Below are positions 1 through 8,302 of a stretch of DNA of 45,987 bases, piece by piece. The notes below the pieces were generated by a model. The model saw nothing but the letters and a program-made list of their open reading frames with translations. It ran no database searches and was not told the origin of the DNA. This DNA comes from an uncultured Lachnospiraceae bacterium (GTDB lineage: Bacteria; Bacillota; Clostridia; Lachnospirales; Lachnospiraceae). The stretch is from the NCBI GenBank assembly GCA_949051815.1, contig CARQVR010000023.1:1-45987 (forward strand), written 5' to 3'. Both the position numbers and the translations under genes were made by a program. Position 1 is the stretch's first letter, and every line of letters starts with the position of its first letter.

Positions 1-3
1 ATA

Positions 4-273
4 TTGGCGGTAAATGAGATACTTGCAGCATTGGCAGATGAAAACCGAAGAAGAATTTTGCAGAAATTAAAGGAGGGAAAAATAAGTTCTGGCGATTTAG
101 CAAATGCCCTAAGCATGACACCGCAAGCCCTGTCATATCACTTATCAAAATTAAAAAAGGCAGATTTGATTTATGAAACAAAATATAAAAATTATATTTA
201 TTATGAATTGAATTTGTCTGTACTTGATGAAACTATCATGTGGATTAACGAGTTAAGAGGAGGTCAGAAATGA
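4..273 (+). CDS. ArsR-family autorepressor, SdpR-like
   Basis: Small winged-helix repressor of 89 residues. The N-terminus (ILAALADENRRRIL) is the usual first helix pair of ArsR proteins, the recognition helix lies in MTPQALSYHLSKL (about residues 38-50), and a beta-wing follows (LIYETKYKNYIYYEL). No cysteine-rich metal site such as ELCVCDL is present, so it is probably not a metal sensor. Its stop overlaps the start of the next gene as ATGA, and that gene encodes an SdpI-like protein. This matches the SdpR-SdpI arrangement of Bacillus subtilis, where the repressor controls its own operon. The frame is open to the left edge, so the TTG at 4 may be internal and the true start may lie outside the window. 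Base composition is AT-rich compared with the core genes further right. Confidence 0.85.
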   Translation: MAVNEILAALADENRRRILQKLKEGKISSGDLANALSMTPQALSYHLSKLKKADLIYETKYKNYIYYELNLSVLDETIMWINELRGGQK

Positions 274-926
274 ATAAAAAGAAAACAGTATGTTATATTT
301 TGATGTATCTTCCATTAATAGTTTTCTTGATTGTATTGCCACATCTTCCCGAAAAAATCCCTGCACATTATGGGTTTGATAATCAGGTTGACCGTTGGGG
401 GAGTAAATATGAGACTTTGTTATTTCCGATAGTAAGTATATTAATGGGATATTTTCTGCTTGGAATGGCAAAACTGGCGGCGAAAAAGGAAGAACACGGG
501 GAAAACAATAAAAATGTTACAATTATTGTGGGTATTTTAGTGCTGATATTGCTTAATGCTTTGAATGTCTATTCTCTTTACACAAGCTTTAACAAAGTAG
601 AAAATTTATCATTTGTTTCATTGGATATTGGTCAGCTTGTTTTTGGCATTATTGGGATGTTAATGATTGTTATAGGAAATCTCATGCCTAAGCTGCGGAT
701 GAACTCTATGATAGGATTGAGGACACATTGGAGCATGAAAGATGAAGCAACATGGAAAAAAAGCCAACATATAGGAGGAATTTCCTTTATCATTGGGGGA
801 ATCATAATAATAGGCATTTGTATTGTTATGAAAGGTACTCCTTGCTTATTATCTGTTTTAGGAGTATGGGTAATGCTGATAGTTATGGATATTTTTTTAA
901 CATATCGGGTTGCTGAAAAGAACTGA
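270..926 (+). CDS. SdpI-family integral membrane protein (DUF1648 plus SdpI domain)
   Basis: A 218-residue membrane protein with about six hydrophobic segments. The N-terminal part (IPAHYGFDNQVDRWGSK after a first membrane helix) is the DUF1648 signature. The later NLMPKLRMNSMIGLRTHWS stretch followed by a TW-x-KSQ-like motif is the SdpI/YhfL signature. In Bacillus subtilis, SdpI gives immunity to the SdpC toxin and also signals by sequestering SdpR at the membrane. Here translation is coupled to the ArsR-type gene by a 4-base overlap, so the same sensing logic is likely. No sdpC-like toxin gene is seen in the window. The family also occurs as an orphan transporter or signalling protein, so immunity is an inference. 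Confidence 0.85.
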   Translation: MNKKKTVCYILMYLPLIVFLIVLPHLPEKIPAHYGFDNQVDRWGSKYETLLFPIVSILMGYFLLGMAKLAAKKEEHGENNKNVTIIVGILVLILLNALNVYSLYTSFNKVENLSFVSLDIGQLVFGIIGMLMIVIGNLMPKLRMNSMIGLRTHWSMKDEATWKKSQHIGGISFIIGGIIIIGICIVMKGTPCLLSVLGVWVMLIVMDIFLTYRVAEKN

Positions 927-997
927 TTAAATTGTAGATTTCAATTTTTCAGTATTATCAGTAACGGATATATAAAAACCTAATATTGTTTACCTTT

Positions 998-1037
998 AGG
1001 CAGCGATTATCTTAGCAGACAATCAGCTGCCTTTTTT
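998..1037 (+). terminator. Probable terminator after the ArsR/SdpI-like pair
   Basis: AGGCAGC (998-1004) pairs with GCTGCCT (1026-1032) and is followed by a run of six T. The loop is long (21 bases), so strength is uncertain. The rest of 927-1207 shows no gene and no convincing promoter. Confidence 0.6.
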
Positions 1038-1207
1038 ATTTTCAGAAACTATCAATACAGCACAGAAAGAATGAGGTATCAAGATGATTGAAAGCAGGAA
1101 AATTTTATTAGACAAAGAGCAATTTGCAGAATAAAGGATTGCCTGACGGGTAGGAATGTGAGAAAATGGAAACGGAAAAAGACGATTGTGCGAAGGAGGA
1201 ACTCAGT

Positions 1208-1891
1208 ATGCAGTACAGAATTATCGGAGATACGATGCCGGCGGTGGAGGTTTTGTTTGACGCGCCGGGAGAGTCCATGTACACCCAGTCGGGCGGTATG
1301 GCCTGGATGACGGAGGGCATTTCCATGGATTCCAACATGAAGGGCGGTCTGGGAAAGAGCATCGGCCGGATGTTTTCGGGAGAATCTCTCTTTATGGCGA
1401 CTTATAAAGCGGAGCGCGCGGGCAGTATGGTGGCCTTTGCCTCGACTGTGGCTGGGGAGGTGCTTCCCATTGATGTGGGGGCAAGCGGCGGTATGATCTG
1501 CCAGAAAGGCGCGTTTCTCTGTGCACAGGAGACGGTGCACCTGAATGTGACTTTGACCAAGAAGTTTTCTGCCGGACTGTTCGGTGGGGAAGGATTTATT
1601 TTGCAGGATATCAGCGGAACCGGAATGGTATTTCTGGAGATTGACGGCAATAAAGTAGAGAAAAATCTGGCGCCCGGCGAGGTTCTCAAAGTAGATACAG
1701 GAAATGTGGTTGCATTTGAGCGGAGTGTCAGCTACGAGGTTGAGACGGTGAAGGGAATTAAAAATATCCTTTTAGGCGGCGAGGGCCTGTTTTTGACAAA
1801 GCTCACAGGGCCTGGGAAGGTGGTTCTCCAGACGCAGAACTTTAATGAGTTTGCGGGGCGGATTATCAGGATGGTGCCGTCGTCGAGGTAG
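1208..1891 (+). CDS. AIM24 / TIGR00266 family protein
   Basis: A 227-residue beta-rich protein of the AIM24 family, named for a yeast mitochondrial protein; bacterial members have no settled biochemical role. Visible family features are the N-terminal AVEVLFDAPGESMYTQSGGM, the central KGAFLCAQETVHLNVTL, and repeated glycine-rich strands such as LFGGEGFILQDISG and LLGGEGLFLTKLTG, which look like an internal duplication in a beta-helix-like fold. The ATG at 1208 is chosen because AAGGAGG (1193-1199) sits 8 bases upstream; an ATG at 1166 in the same frame has no comparable site. The gene stands alone between two terminators. GC content is higher than in the ArsR/SdpI-like pair to its left. Confidence 0.88.
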   Translation: MQYRIIGDTMPAVEVLFDAPGESMYTQSGGMAWMTEGISMDSNMKGGLGKSIGRMFSGESLFMATYKAERAGSMVAFASTVAGEVLPIDVGASGGMICQKGAFLCAQETVHLNVTLTKKFSAGLFGGEGFILQDISGTGMVFLEIDGNKVEKNLAPGEVLKVDTGNVVAFERSVSYEVETVKGIKNILLGGEGLFLTKLTGPGKVVLQTQNFNEFAGRIIRMVPSSR

Positions 1892-1934
1892 GGGAATTTG
1901 TAATAGAAAAGTGATTGGAAGAGAGCTGTGTAAG

Positions 1935-1971
1935 GCTGAAAAATGTGAGAAAAAGCATTTTTCAGCTTTTT
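1935..1971 (+). terminator. Intrinsic terminator of the AIM24-family gene
   Basis: A perfect 11-base stem, GCTGAAAAATG (1935-1945) with CATTTTTCAGC (1956-1966), followed by TTTTT. The rest of 1892-2199 holds only the promoter described next; no gene is seen. Confidence 0.9.
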
Positions 1972-2067
1972 ATATGAAGGTGTTTTGTTGGCATGTATTG
2001 TATAAGATTGCTTTCTAAATTGAAATACAATTCGGTTTTATCGTAGGGAAAGGGGAAGAAATATTTC

Positions 2068-2109
2068 TTGAATAGAAAGCTACTTTAAAGTATACTACTT
2101 ATGAGTAGT
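2068..2109 (+). promoter_or_regulatory. Promoter with overlapping palindrome for the DUF234-type ATPase
   Basis: TTGAAT (2068-2073), a 17-base spacer and TATACT (2091-2096) form a good sigma-A-type promoter. The inverted repeat ACTACT-TATG-AGTAGT (2094-2109) overlaps the -10 box and the likely start site, as an operator would. The leader to the ATG at 2200 is about 95 bases. Confidence 0.65.
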
Positions 2110-2199
2110 ATTATTGTGCCTGTATAAATATATGAATGCCAGAGTATATTCCAAATAATTGAATGCCTGTGGCGGATCGGGATCAGGAGGGCTGTAAGG

Positions 2200-3588
2200 A
2201 TGATCGGAAGAGTACAGGAAATGAATCAACTTGAGCGTATGTATACAAGTGCGCGGTTTGAATTTATGGTTATGTACGGAAGGCGGAGAATCGGAAAAAC
2301 CACCATTTTGCAGGAATTTTCCAAAACGCATAAAACCATATTCTTTTCTGCGCAGGAAAAAAATGACGCTTTGAATCTGCAGGACTTTTCGAGACTCGTG
2401 CAGGAGTACTTTGACAGAAATTTTATCTCGAACTTTGCAAATTGGGAAGATGCACTGAACTATCTGGGCAGAAAATCGCAGAATCAAAGAACGGTGCTGA
2501 TCGTTGATGAATTTCCTTTTCTGGCAGAGACAAACCCCAGTATAAAAAGTATTCTGCAGCATAAAATTGATCACGACTGGAAAGAGCGGAATCTTTTTTT
2601 GATTCTTTGTGGTTCAAGCGTCAGCTTTATGCTGAATGACGTTATGGGCTATAAGAGTCCTTTGTATGGGCGCAGCACGGGAAGTATGGAGGTTTTGCCT
2701 TTTGATTATCTGGAAAGCGCGGCTTTTTTTCCAAATTATGCGGAGGAGGAGAAGCTAATCGCATATGGCATGCTGGGTGGCGTTCCAAGATATTTGAATG
2801 CGTTTGATCCGGGTCGATCCCTGAGGGAAAATCTTATTTCAGAAATTTTGGCAGAGGGCGCTTTTTTAAATGACGAACCACAGACGATGCTTCGCATGGA
2901 GCTGAGAGAACCGCCCGTTTACAATTCTATTCTGGAAGCGGTCGCAAACGGCTGTAACAGGGTTGTAGAAATTGCGGATCGGATTCATGAGGAAAAGAGC
3001 AAGTGTAGTAAATATATGTTGACTTTGCAGACGCTGCGACTGTTGGAAAAACATGTTCCCTGCGGTGAACCTGATAGCAGCAAAAGGGGCATTTATGAGA
3101 TTGCTGATCACTTTTATAAGTTCTGGTACAGATATGTATTTTCAAACAAAAGCTATTATAGCATGTTAGGGATTGATAAGGCTGCAGATGAAATTATGGG
3201 AGAGATTAACGAATATATGGGGCCTGTGTTTGAAGATATTTGCAGACAATATTTAATCAGACGTGCCAAGGCCGGAACGCTTCCTTTTACGCCGTATACC
3301 ATTGGCAAGTGGTGGGGGAATAACCCGGTCATTAAGGCACAGGATGATGTGGATTTACTCGCGCTGGACCGGAAAGGGCAGAGAGGGATCTTTGTGGAAT
3401 GCAAGTTCCGGAACAGGCCGATGGCAATGGAGGAATATGATGATCTGGTGACAGCGACGGAGGCATTTCCTAATGTGAAGGAGAAGATGCTTTTGTTTAT
3501 CAGTAAGAGTGGATTTACGGAAGCGGTGAAGAGGAGGGCTGAAAAAGAGGGAGCGGAGCTGGTTGAGGCAGGGGAGATGTATGGGTGA
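2200..3588 (+). CDS. ATPase with C-terminal DUF234 (archaeal-type ATPase family)
   Basis: A 462-residue STAND/AAA-like P-loop protein. Residues 1-230 are the ATPase: Walker A GRRRIGKTT (about 27-35) and Walker B VLIVDEFPFL (about 98-107). A winged-helix region follows (about 240-310), then a DUF234 C-terminal part. The C-terminus has a PD-(D/E)xK-like arrangement: DDVDLLAL with Asp385, then FVECKF with Glu400 and Lys402, so nuclease activity is possible. The family (PF01637 plus PF03008) is widespread in archaea and anaerobic bacteria, usually in accessory regions, and its substrate is not known. The start is set by AGGAGG at 2185-2190, 9 bases before the ATG. It has its own promoter and sits next to the methyltransferase-helicase unit. 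Confidence 0.85.
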   Translation: MIGRVQEMNQLERMYTSARFEFMVMYGRRRIGKTTILQEFSKTHKTIFFSAQEKNDALNLQDFSRLVQEYFDRNFISNFANWEDALNYLGRKSQNQRTVLIVDEFPFLAETNPSIKSILQHKIDHDWKERNLFLILCGSSVSFMLNDVMGYKSPLYGRSTGSMEVLPFDYLESAAFFPNYAEEEKLIAYGMLGGVPRYLNAFDPGRSLRENLISEILAEGAFLNDEPQTMLRMELREPPVYNSILEAVANGCNRVVEIADRIHEEKSKCSKYMLTLQTLRLLEKHVPCGEPDSSKRGIYEIADHFYKFWYRYVFSNKSYYSMLGIDKAADEIMGEINEYMGPVFEDICRQYLIRRAKAGTLPFTPYTIGKWWGNNPVIKAQDDVDLLALDRKGQRGIFVECKFRNRPMAMEEYDDLVTATEAFPNVKEKMLLFISKSGFTEAVKRRAEKEGAELVEAGEMYG

Positions 3589-3618
3589 GAGGATGGTAGC
3601 TGCCTTTTGGCCCGAATG

Positions 3619-3647
3619 TTGTAATAATGGGATATTTGGTCTATAAT
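3619..3647 (+). promoter_or_regulatory. Promoter of the methyltransferase-helicase unit
   Basis: TTGTAA (3619-3624), a 17-base spacer and a consensus TATAAT (3642-3647). The predicted start near 3654 leaves a leader of about 107 bases before the GTG at 3761. No terminator is evident between the ATPase gene and this promoter. Confidence 0.75.
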
Positions 3648-3760
3648 ATTTTTATGATTTATTTAAAGAATATTTTGAGTAAAGTTTGGCGAAATGAAAG
3701 AGTCAAGTAAGAGAAACAGGTGATTATAATTATATTGTTGCTGTTAAGAAAGGATATGCT

Positions 3761-4348
3761 GTGTCTACAACCCTAAATTACTACAACCAAAACGCCGCCC
3801 GGTTCTGCCAAAACACCATTTCCGTAGAATTTACCGCAACCCAGCGCCGTTTCCTGTCCTATCTTTCATCCGCTGCCCATATTCTTGACTTTGGCTGTGG
3901 CTCCGGCCGTGATACAAAGGCTTTTCTCGATCAGGGCTATCAGGTGGAAGCCATAGACGGATCGGAAGAATTATGTAAACTTGCATCCCGATACACAGGT
4001 ATTCAGGTGCGCCATATGCTTTTTCAGGAATTATCGGCGGTATCTGAGTATGACGGTATCTGGGCGTGCTCATCTATTCTGCATCTTACGCGGGATGAGC
4101 TGCCTGATGTTATGCGTAAAATGGTTACAGCCCTGAAACCGGGCGGTATTATCTACACTTCTTTTAAGTACGGAACCTTTTCGGGAGAGAGAAGCGGACG
4201 TTATTTTACGGATATGACGGAGGAGGTGTTTGCGGATTTTATGAGTAGAATGGAAAGATTACAAATAGAAGAAGAATGGGTAACTTCCGATGCCCGCCCG
4301 GGGAGGGAAGAGGAAAAATGGCTCAATTTGATCTTACGCAAAATATAG
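3761..4348 (+). CDS. Class I SAM-dependent methyltransferase
   Basis: A 195-residue Rossmann methyltransferase (Methyltransf_11/25 type). Motif I is ILDFGCGSGRDTKAF (about 41-55), the acidic end of beta-2 is VEAIDGSEEL, and the post-motif region is WACSSILHLTRDEL then LKPGGIIYTSFK. It has no NPPY or DPPY motif, so it is not a typical adenine or N4-cytosine DNA methylase; it resembles TehB/UbiG-like small-molecule or RNA enzymes. The start is GTG with AAGAAAGGA just upstream. Its last 31 bases overlap the helicase gene, so the two are translationally coupled. The substrate is unknown. A role linked to the helicase is inferred from the overlap alone. Confidence 0.85.
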   Translation: MSTTLNYYNQNAARFCQNTISVEFTATQRRFLSYLSSAAHILDFGCGSGRDTKAFLDQGYQVEAIDGSEELCKLASRYTGIQVRHMLFQELSAVSEYDGIWACSSILHLTRDELPDVMRKMVTALKPGGIIYTSFKYGTFSGERSGRYFTDMTEEVFADFMSRMERLQIEEEWVTSDARPGREEEKWLNLILRKI

Positions 4349-6837
4349 AGTCCGGGGAAGGACAAGAAGTACAATTACATATAGAAACCGTTGAGCCGAC
4401 AGATGTAATGACAGGAGACAGGAATCGAAAACGCTTTCTTTATTATCAGTTAAAAATGAGTATGCAGAAAGCTGCCCGCATAGATATCATAGTTTCGTTT
4501 CTGATGGAATCGGGCGTGAAGATGATATTGAAGGACTTGCGAGCCGCGCTGGACAGAGGTGTGCAGATCCGTCTTCTTACAGGTAATTACCTGGGGATTA
4601 CACAGCCTTCGGCTTTGTTTTTGATAAAGAGGGAATTGGGAGACCGGATTGATCTGAGATTTTACAATGACAAAGGGCGGTCATTTCACCCGAAGGCATA
4701 TATTTTTCATTATGAAAATGGCGGAGAGATATTTATAGGGTCTTCTAATATCTCCAGAAGTGCGTTGACCTCCGGCATTGAGTGGAATTACCGGTTCAGC
4801 AGTCGGGCTGATGGAAGGAACTTTCACTTATTTTACGAAACCTTTCTGGACTTGTTTGAGCGCCATTCGATTGTGATTGATGATGCGGAACTTGCCGCCT
4901 ATTCCCGCAACTGGCATAAACCGGCGGTGGCGAAGGATCTGACCAGATATGATGAGCTGGAAGAGCAGATAGAGAAAGCAGGGGCTTCTGATGTAGAAAC
5001 TTTTTTTCAACCAAGAGGTGCACAGATTGAGGCATTATATGCTTTGGAGAACAGCCGTGCAGAAGGTGCGGTAAAGGGACTGGTGCAGGCGGCTACAGGG
5101 ATAGGAAAGACCTATCTGGCGGCATTTGATTCTGCATCCTATAAACGGGTGTTATTTGTGGCGCATCGGGAAGAGATACTGCAGCAGGCGGCGGTGTCGT
5201 TTCGTAATGTACGGCAGTCAGAAGATTACGGATTTTTTAACGGGAAACAAAAGAACACGGACAAAGCGGTCATATTTGCATCTGTGGCGACGCTTGGCAG
5301 AGAGGAATATCTGAGAGAGGAATATTTTTCCACGGACTATTTTGATTATGTGGTGATCGATGAGTTTCATCACGCAGTCAACGACCAATATCAAAGAATT
5401 GTGAACTATTTCAAGCCGCAGTTTCTTCTGGGGCTGACGGCTACGCCGGAGAGACTGGACGGTAGAAATATTTACGAAATCTGTGACTATAATGTACCCT
5501 GCGAGATTTCCTTAAAGGAAGCGATCAACAAAGGGATGCTGGTTCCATTTCACTATTATGGCATCTATGATGAGACGGACTATTCCTCCCTGCATCTTGT
5601 GAAAGGCCGTTATGATGAAAAAGAGTTGAACGAGACGTATATTGGCAATATAAGAAGGTATGATTTGATCTATAAATATTATAGAAAATATCCCTCCAAA
5701 AGAGCGCTGGGCTTTTGTTGTTCCAGACAGCATGCGGAGGAAATGGCGAAGGAATTTTGTGAGCGGGGCATTGCATCTGTAGCGGTATACAGCAATGCGG
5801 ACGGCATGTTCTCGGAGGATCGGGATAAGGCAATTGAAAAGCTGAAAAATCGGGAGATCAAGGTGATCTTTTCGGTGGATATGTTTAATGAGGGTGTAGA
5901 CATTGCGGCGCTTGATATGGTTATGTTTTTGCGCCCGACGGAATCGCCCATCGTGTTTTTACAGCAGCTTGGACGCGGTCTGCGCATCTGCCGGGGCAAG
6001 GAATATTTGAATGTACTTGATTTTATCGGGAACTATGAAAAAGCGGGGCGCGCGCCTTTTCTTCTGAGTGGAGAAAGGAGTTTTGGAGAACGGGCAGCAG
6101 GTGACTATTGTAAAGTGACTTATCCTGACGATTGTATCGTGGATTTTGATATGCGGCTGATTGATCTTTTTCAGGAAATGGAGAAAAAGTCCTTATCAGC
6201 CAGAGAGCGGGTTACATCAGAATACTATCGGATTAAGGAGCTGCTCAGTCACAGAGTTCCGACGAGAATGGAGCTTTTTACTTACATGGAGGATGAGGTT
6301 TATCAGTACTGTATGAGACATGCAAAGGAAAATCCTTTTCGGCGGTACATGGATTTTTTGAATGAACTGCACGAACTGTCTGCTGGAGAGCAGTCCGTAT
6401 ACGACAGCATCGGACGTGAATTTCTGTCATTGATTGAGACGACGGATATGCAGAAAGTCTATAAAATGCCGATTCTGTACAGTTTTTATAATCACGGCAA
6501 TGTGCGGATGGCGGTCACGGATGAAGAGGTGCTGGAAAGCTGGAAAGAGTTTTTTGATACTGGGACGAACTGGAAAGATCTGTCGTCGGATCTATCATAC
6601 ACTGATTATAAAAAAATGACAGATAAACACCACCTGAGTAAGGCGAAGAATATGCCGGTTAAATTTTTAAAAGCTTCCGGCAAGGGCTTTTTTGTGGATC
6701 GGGAAGACTATGCGCTGGCGATCAGGGAGGAGCTGGAGGAAGTAGCAGGGCAGGAGGCTTTTAAGCAGCAGATGAGAGATATACTGGAGTATCGGACGAT
6801 GGAGTATTACCGAAGGAGATATGAGGAGAAACTATGA
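4318..6837 (+). CDS. Phospholipase D-like nuclease / SF2 DEAD-box-type helicase fusion
   Basis: An 839-residue fusion. Residues about 20-190 form a PLDc_2 domain with one HKD-like motif: His124 and Lys126 in FHPKAYIF, then GSSNISRSAL and a downstream E-x-N. A single-motif PLD of this kind usually acts as a dimer, as in the BfiI nuclease. A superfamily 2 helicase follows: Walker A ATGIGKT (Lys264), motif II VIDEFHHA (Asp348), motif III GLTATPER, and motif VI QQLGRGLR (near 549). About 230 C-terminal residues are unassigned. The ATG at 4318 is preferred over one at 4276 because GAGGAAAA lies just before it and the PLD domain begins soon after. Similar proteins are often annotated as type III restriction or DISARM-like components. 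Defence is likely but not shown. Confidence 0.85.
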   Translation: MAQFDLTQNIESGEGQEVQLHIETVEPTDVMTGDRNRKRFLYYQLKMSMQKAARIDIIVSFLMESGVKMILKDLRAALDRGVQIRLLTGNYLGITQPSALFLIKRELGDRIDLRFYNDKGRSFHPKAYIFHYENGGEIFIGSSNISRSALTSGIEWNYRFSSRADGRNFHLFYETFLDLFERHSIVIDDAELAAYSRNWHKPAVAKDLTRYDELEEQIEKAGASDVETFFQPRGAQIEALYALENSRAEGAVKGLVQAATGIGKTYLAAFDSASYKRVLFVAHREEILQQAAVSFRNVRQSEDYGFFNGKQKNTDKAVIFASVATLGREEYLREEYFSTDYFDYVVIDEFHHAVNDQYQRIVNYFKPQFLLGLTATPERLDGRNIYEICDYNVPCEISLKEAINKGMLVPFHYYGIYDETDYSSLHLVKGRYDEKELNETYIGNIRRYDLIYKYYRKYPSKRALGFCCSRQHAEEMAKEFCERGIASVAVYSNADGMFSEDRDKAIEKLKNREIKVIFSVDMFNEGVDIAALDMVMFLRPTESPIVFLQQLGRGLRICRGKEYLNVLDFIGNYEKAGRAPFLLSGERSFGERAAGDYCKVTYPDDCIVDFDMRLIDLFQEMEKKSLSARERVTSEYYRIKELLSHRVPTRMELFTYMEDEVYQYCMRHAKENPFRRYMDFLNELHELSAGEQSVYDSIGREFLSLIETTDMQKVYKMPILYSFYNHGNVRMAVTDEEVLESWKEFFDTGTNWKDLSSDLSYTDYKKMTDKHHLSKAKNMPVKFLKASGKGFFVDREDYALAIREELEEVAGQEAFKQQMRDILEYRTMEYYRRRYEEKL

Positions 6838-6908
6838 GGCCGGTGTGCCTGTTGCGGCAGTAAAGCTGATATTTCCGCGATTGACTGTATACTCCGCAAG
6901 GAGGAGGC

Positions 6909-6937
6909 TTGAAAAACCTCCCAAAACAGTGTAAAAT
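6909..6937 (+). promoter_or_regulatory. Promoter of hisS-aspS
   Basis: TTGAAA (6909-6914), a 17-base spacer and TAAAAT (6932-6937), with a leader of about 60 bases to the hisS ATG. A small GGAGG/CCTCC hairpin (near 6904-6922) overlaps the -35 region. No T-box specifier or anti-terminator could be recognised in 6838-7003. Confidence 0.75.
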
Positions 6938-7003
6938 CTAACAAGCATGTATTTGGTACGACAACACGAGGAAACAGGAAACAACTCTGACACGGAGGTA
7001 ACT

Positions 7004-8266
7004 ATGGCATTAAGTAAAAAACCGATGACAGGCATGAAGGACATTCTCCCGGAAGAAATGGAGATCCGCGACTATGTGATCGGCATCATCAAAGAAACCT
7101 ACGGCAATTTCGGCTTTACCTCGATCGAGACGCCCTGCGTGGAAAACCTTGCCAACTTAAACTGCAAGGCGGGGGGCGAGAACGAGAAGCTGATCTTTAA
7201 AATATTGAAGCGTGGAGAGAAGCTGCGCATTGATGAGGCGAAGAGCGAAGAGGACCTGACGGACGGGGGACTGCGCTATGATCTGACGGTGCCTCTTGTG
7301 CGGTATTATGCTGGCCACGCAAACGAGCTGCCTGCGCCGTTCAAGGCTTTGCAGATGGGCAATGTGTGGCGTGCGGACAGGCCCCAGCGGGGACGTTACC
7401 GCCAGTTTATGCAGTGCGATATCGACATTTTGGGGGAGGCCACGAATCTGGCGGAGATCGAGCTGATTCTGGCCACCACCACGACTCTTGGCAGGATCGG
7501 ATTCAAAGATTTTAACATCCGCATCAACGACAGGCAGATCTTAAAGGCCATGGCGGCCTACAGCGGCTTTGCGCAGGAAGACTACGATCAGGTGTTTATC
7601 ATTTTAGATAAGATGGACAAGATCGGCAGGGACGGTGTGGAGGCGGAGCTTCTGGAAGCCGGATTTCCGAAGGAGAATGTGGACAAGTATCTGGCGCTCT
7701 TTGCGGGGATGGAGCAGGCGGATGACGCCATCGCCTACATCACGGAGAGACTGGAGGGCGTGCTTCCGGCGGGGGTAAAAGAGAGCTTTCAGGAGATCAT
7801 AGACAGTGTGGAAGCCACCAAGGGGGACTTCTTTAAGCTGGTGTTTGATCCCACGCTTGTGCGCGGCATGTCCTACTATACGGGCACGATCTTTGAGATT
7901 GACATGCCTCAGTTTGGCGGAAGCTGCGGCGGCGGTGGAAGATATGATAAGATGGTGGGGAAATTTACAGGAAACGACGTGCCTGCCTGCGGTTTTTCCA
8001 TCGGTTTCGAGCGGATTATCCTGCTGCTTTTAGAGAGCGGCTTTAAGGTGCCAAAGGCAGGGAAGAAAATTGCGTATCTGATGGAAAAGGGGCTGCCTTC
8101 CGAAAAGCTGTGCGAAGTGATGGCAAAAGCGCAGGAGGAGCGGGAGAAGGGAAACCAGATTCTGGTGGCCCGGATGAACAAGAACAAGAAGTTCCAGAAG
8201 GAGCAGCTCACCGCACAGGGGTATGAGGCTTTCGAGGAATTTTATAAAGAGGAACTGAAAAGATAA
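7004..8266 (+). CDS. hisS: Histidine--tRNA ligase
   Basis: A 420-residue class II synthetase that charges tRNA-His. Visible motifs are the N-terminal GMKDILPEE, motif 2 WRADRPQRGRYRQFMQC, the histidine-specific LVRGMSYYTGTIFEI, GGSCGGGGRYD, and motif 3 CGFSIGFERI. The C-terminus is a short anticodon-binding domain (VARMNKNKKFQKEQL). The motif-2 tail QCDIDILGE is nearer to the archaeal, eukaryotic and Bacteroidetes type (QCDxDI-x-G) than to the proteobacterial form. GGAGG (6994-6998) places the start at 7004; an upstream in-frame ATG at 6947 adds a non-conserved leader. It is probably co-transcribed with aspS, 36 bases downstream. Confidence 0.95.
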   Translation: MALSKKPMTGMKDILPEEMEIRDYVIGIIKETYGNFGFTSIETPCVENLANLNCKAGGENEKLIFKILKRGEKLRIDEAKSEEDLTDGGLRYDLTVPLVRYYAGHANELPAPFKALQMGNVWRADRPQRGRYRQFMQCDIDILGEATNLAEIELILATTTTLGRIGFKDFNIRINDRQILKAMAAYSGFAQEDYDQVFIILDKMDKIGRDGVEAELLEAGFPKENVDKYLALFAGMEQADDAIAYITERLEGVLPAGVKESFQEIIDSVEATKGDFFKLVFDPTLVRGMSYYTGTIFEIDMPQFGGSCGGGGRYDKMVGKFTGNDVPACGFSIGFERIILLLLESGFKVPKAGKKIAYLMEKGLPSEKLCEVMAKAQEEREKGNQILVARMNKNKKFQKEQLTAQGYEAFEEFYKEELKR

Positions 8267-8302
8267 CAAAGATAACATAACAGAAAAGAGGGAATCACAG
8301 TT

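Noticed and set aside
6838..7003. T-box riboswitch ahead of hisS
   Set aside because: The leader is only about 60 bases from the promoter, with no anti-terminator or T-box sequence.
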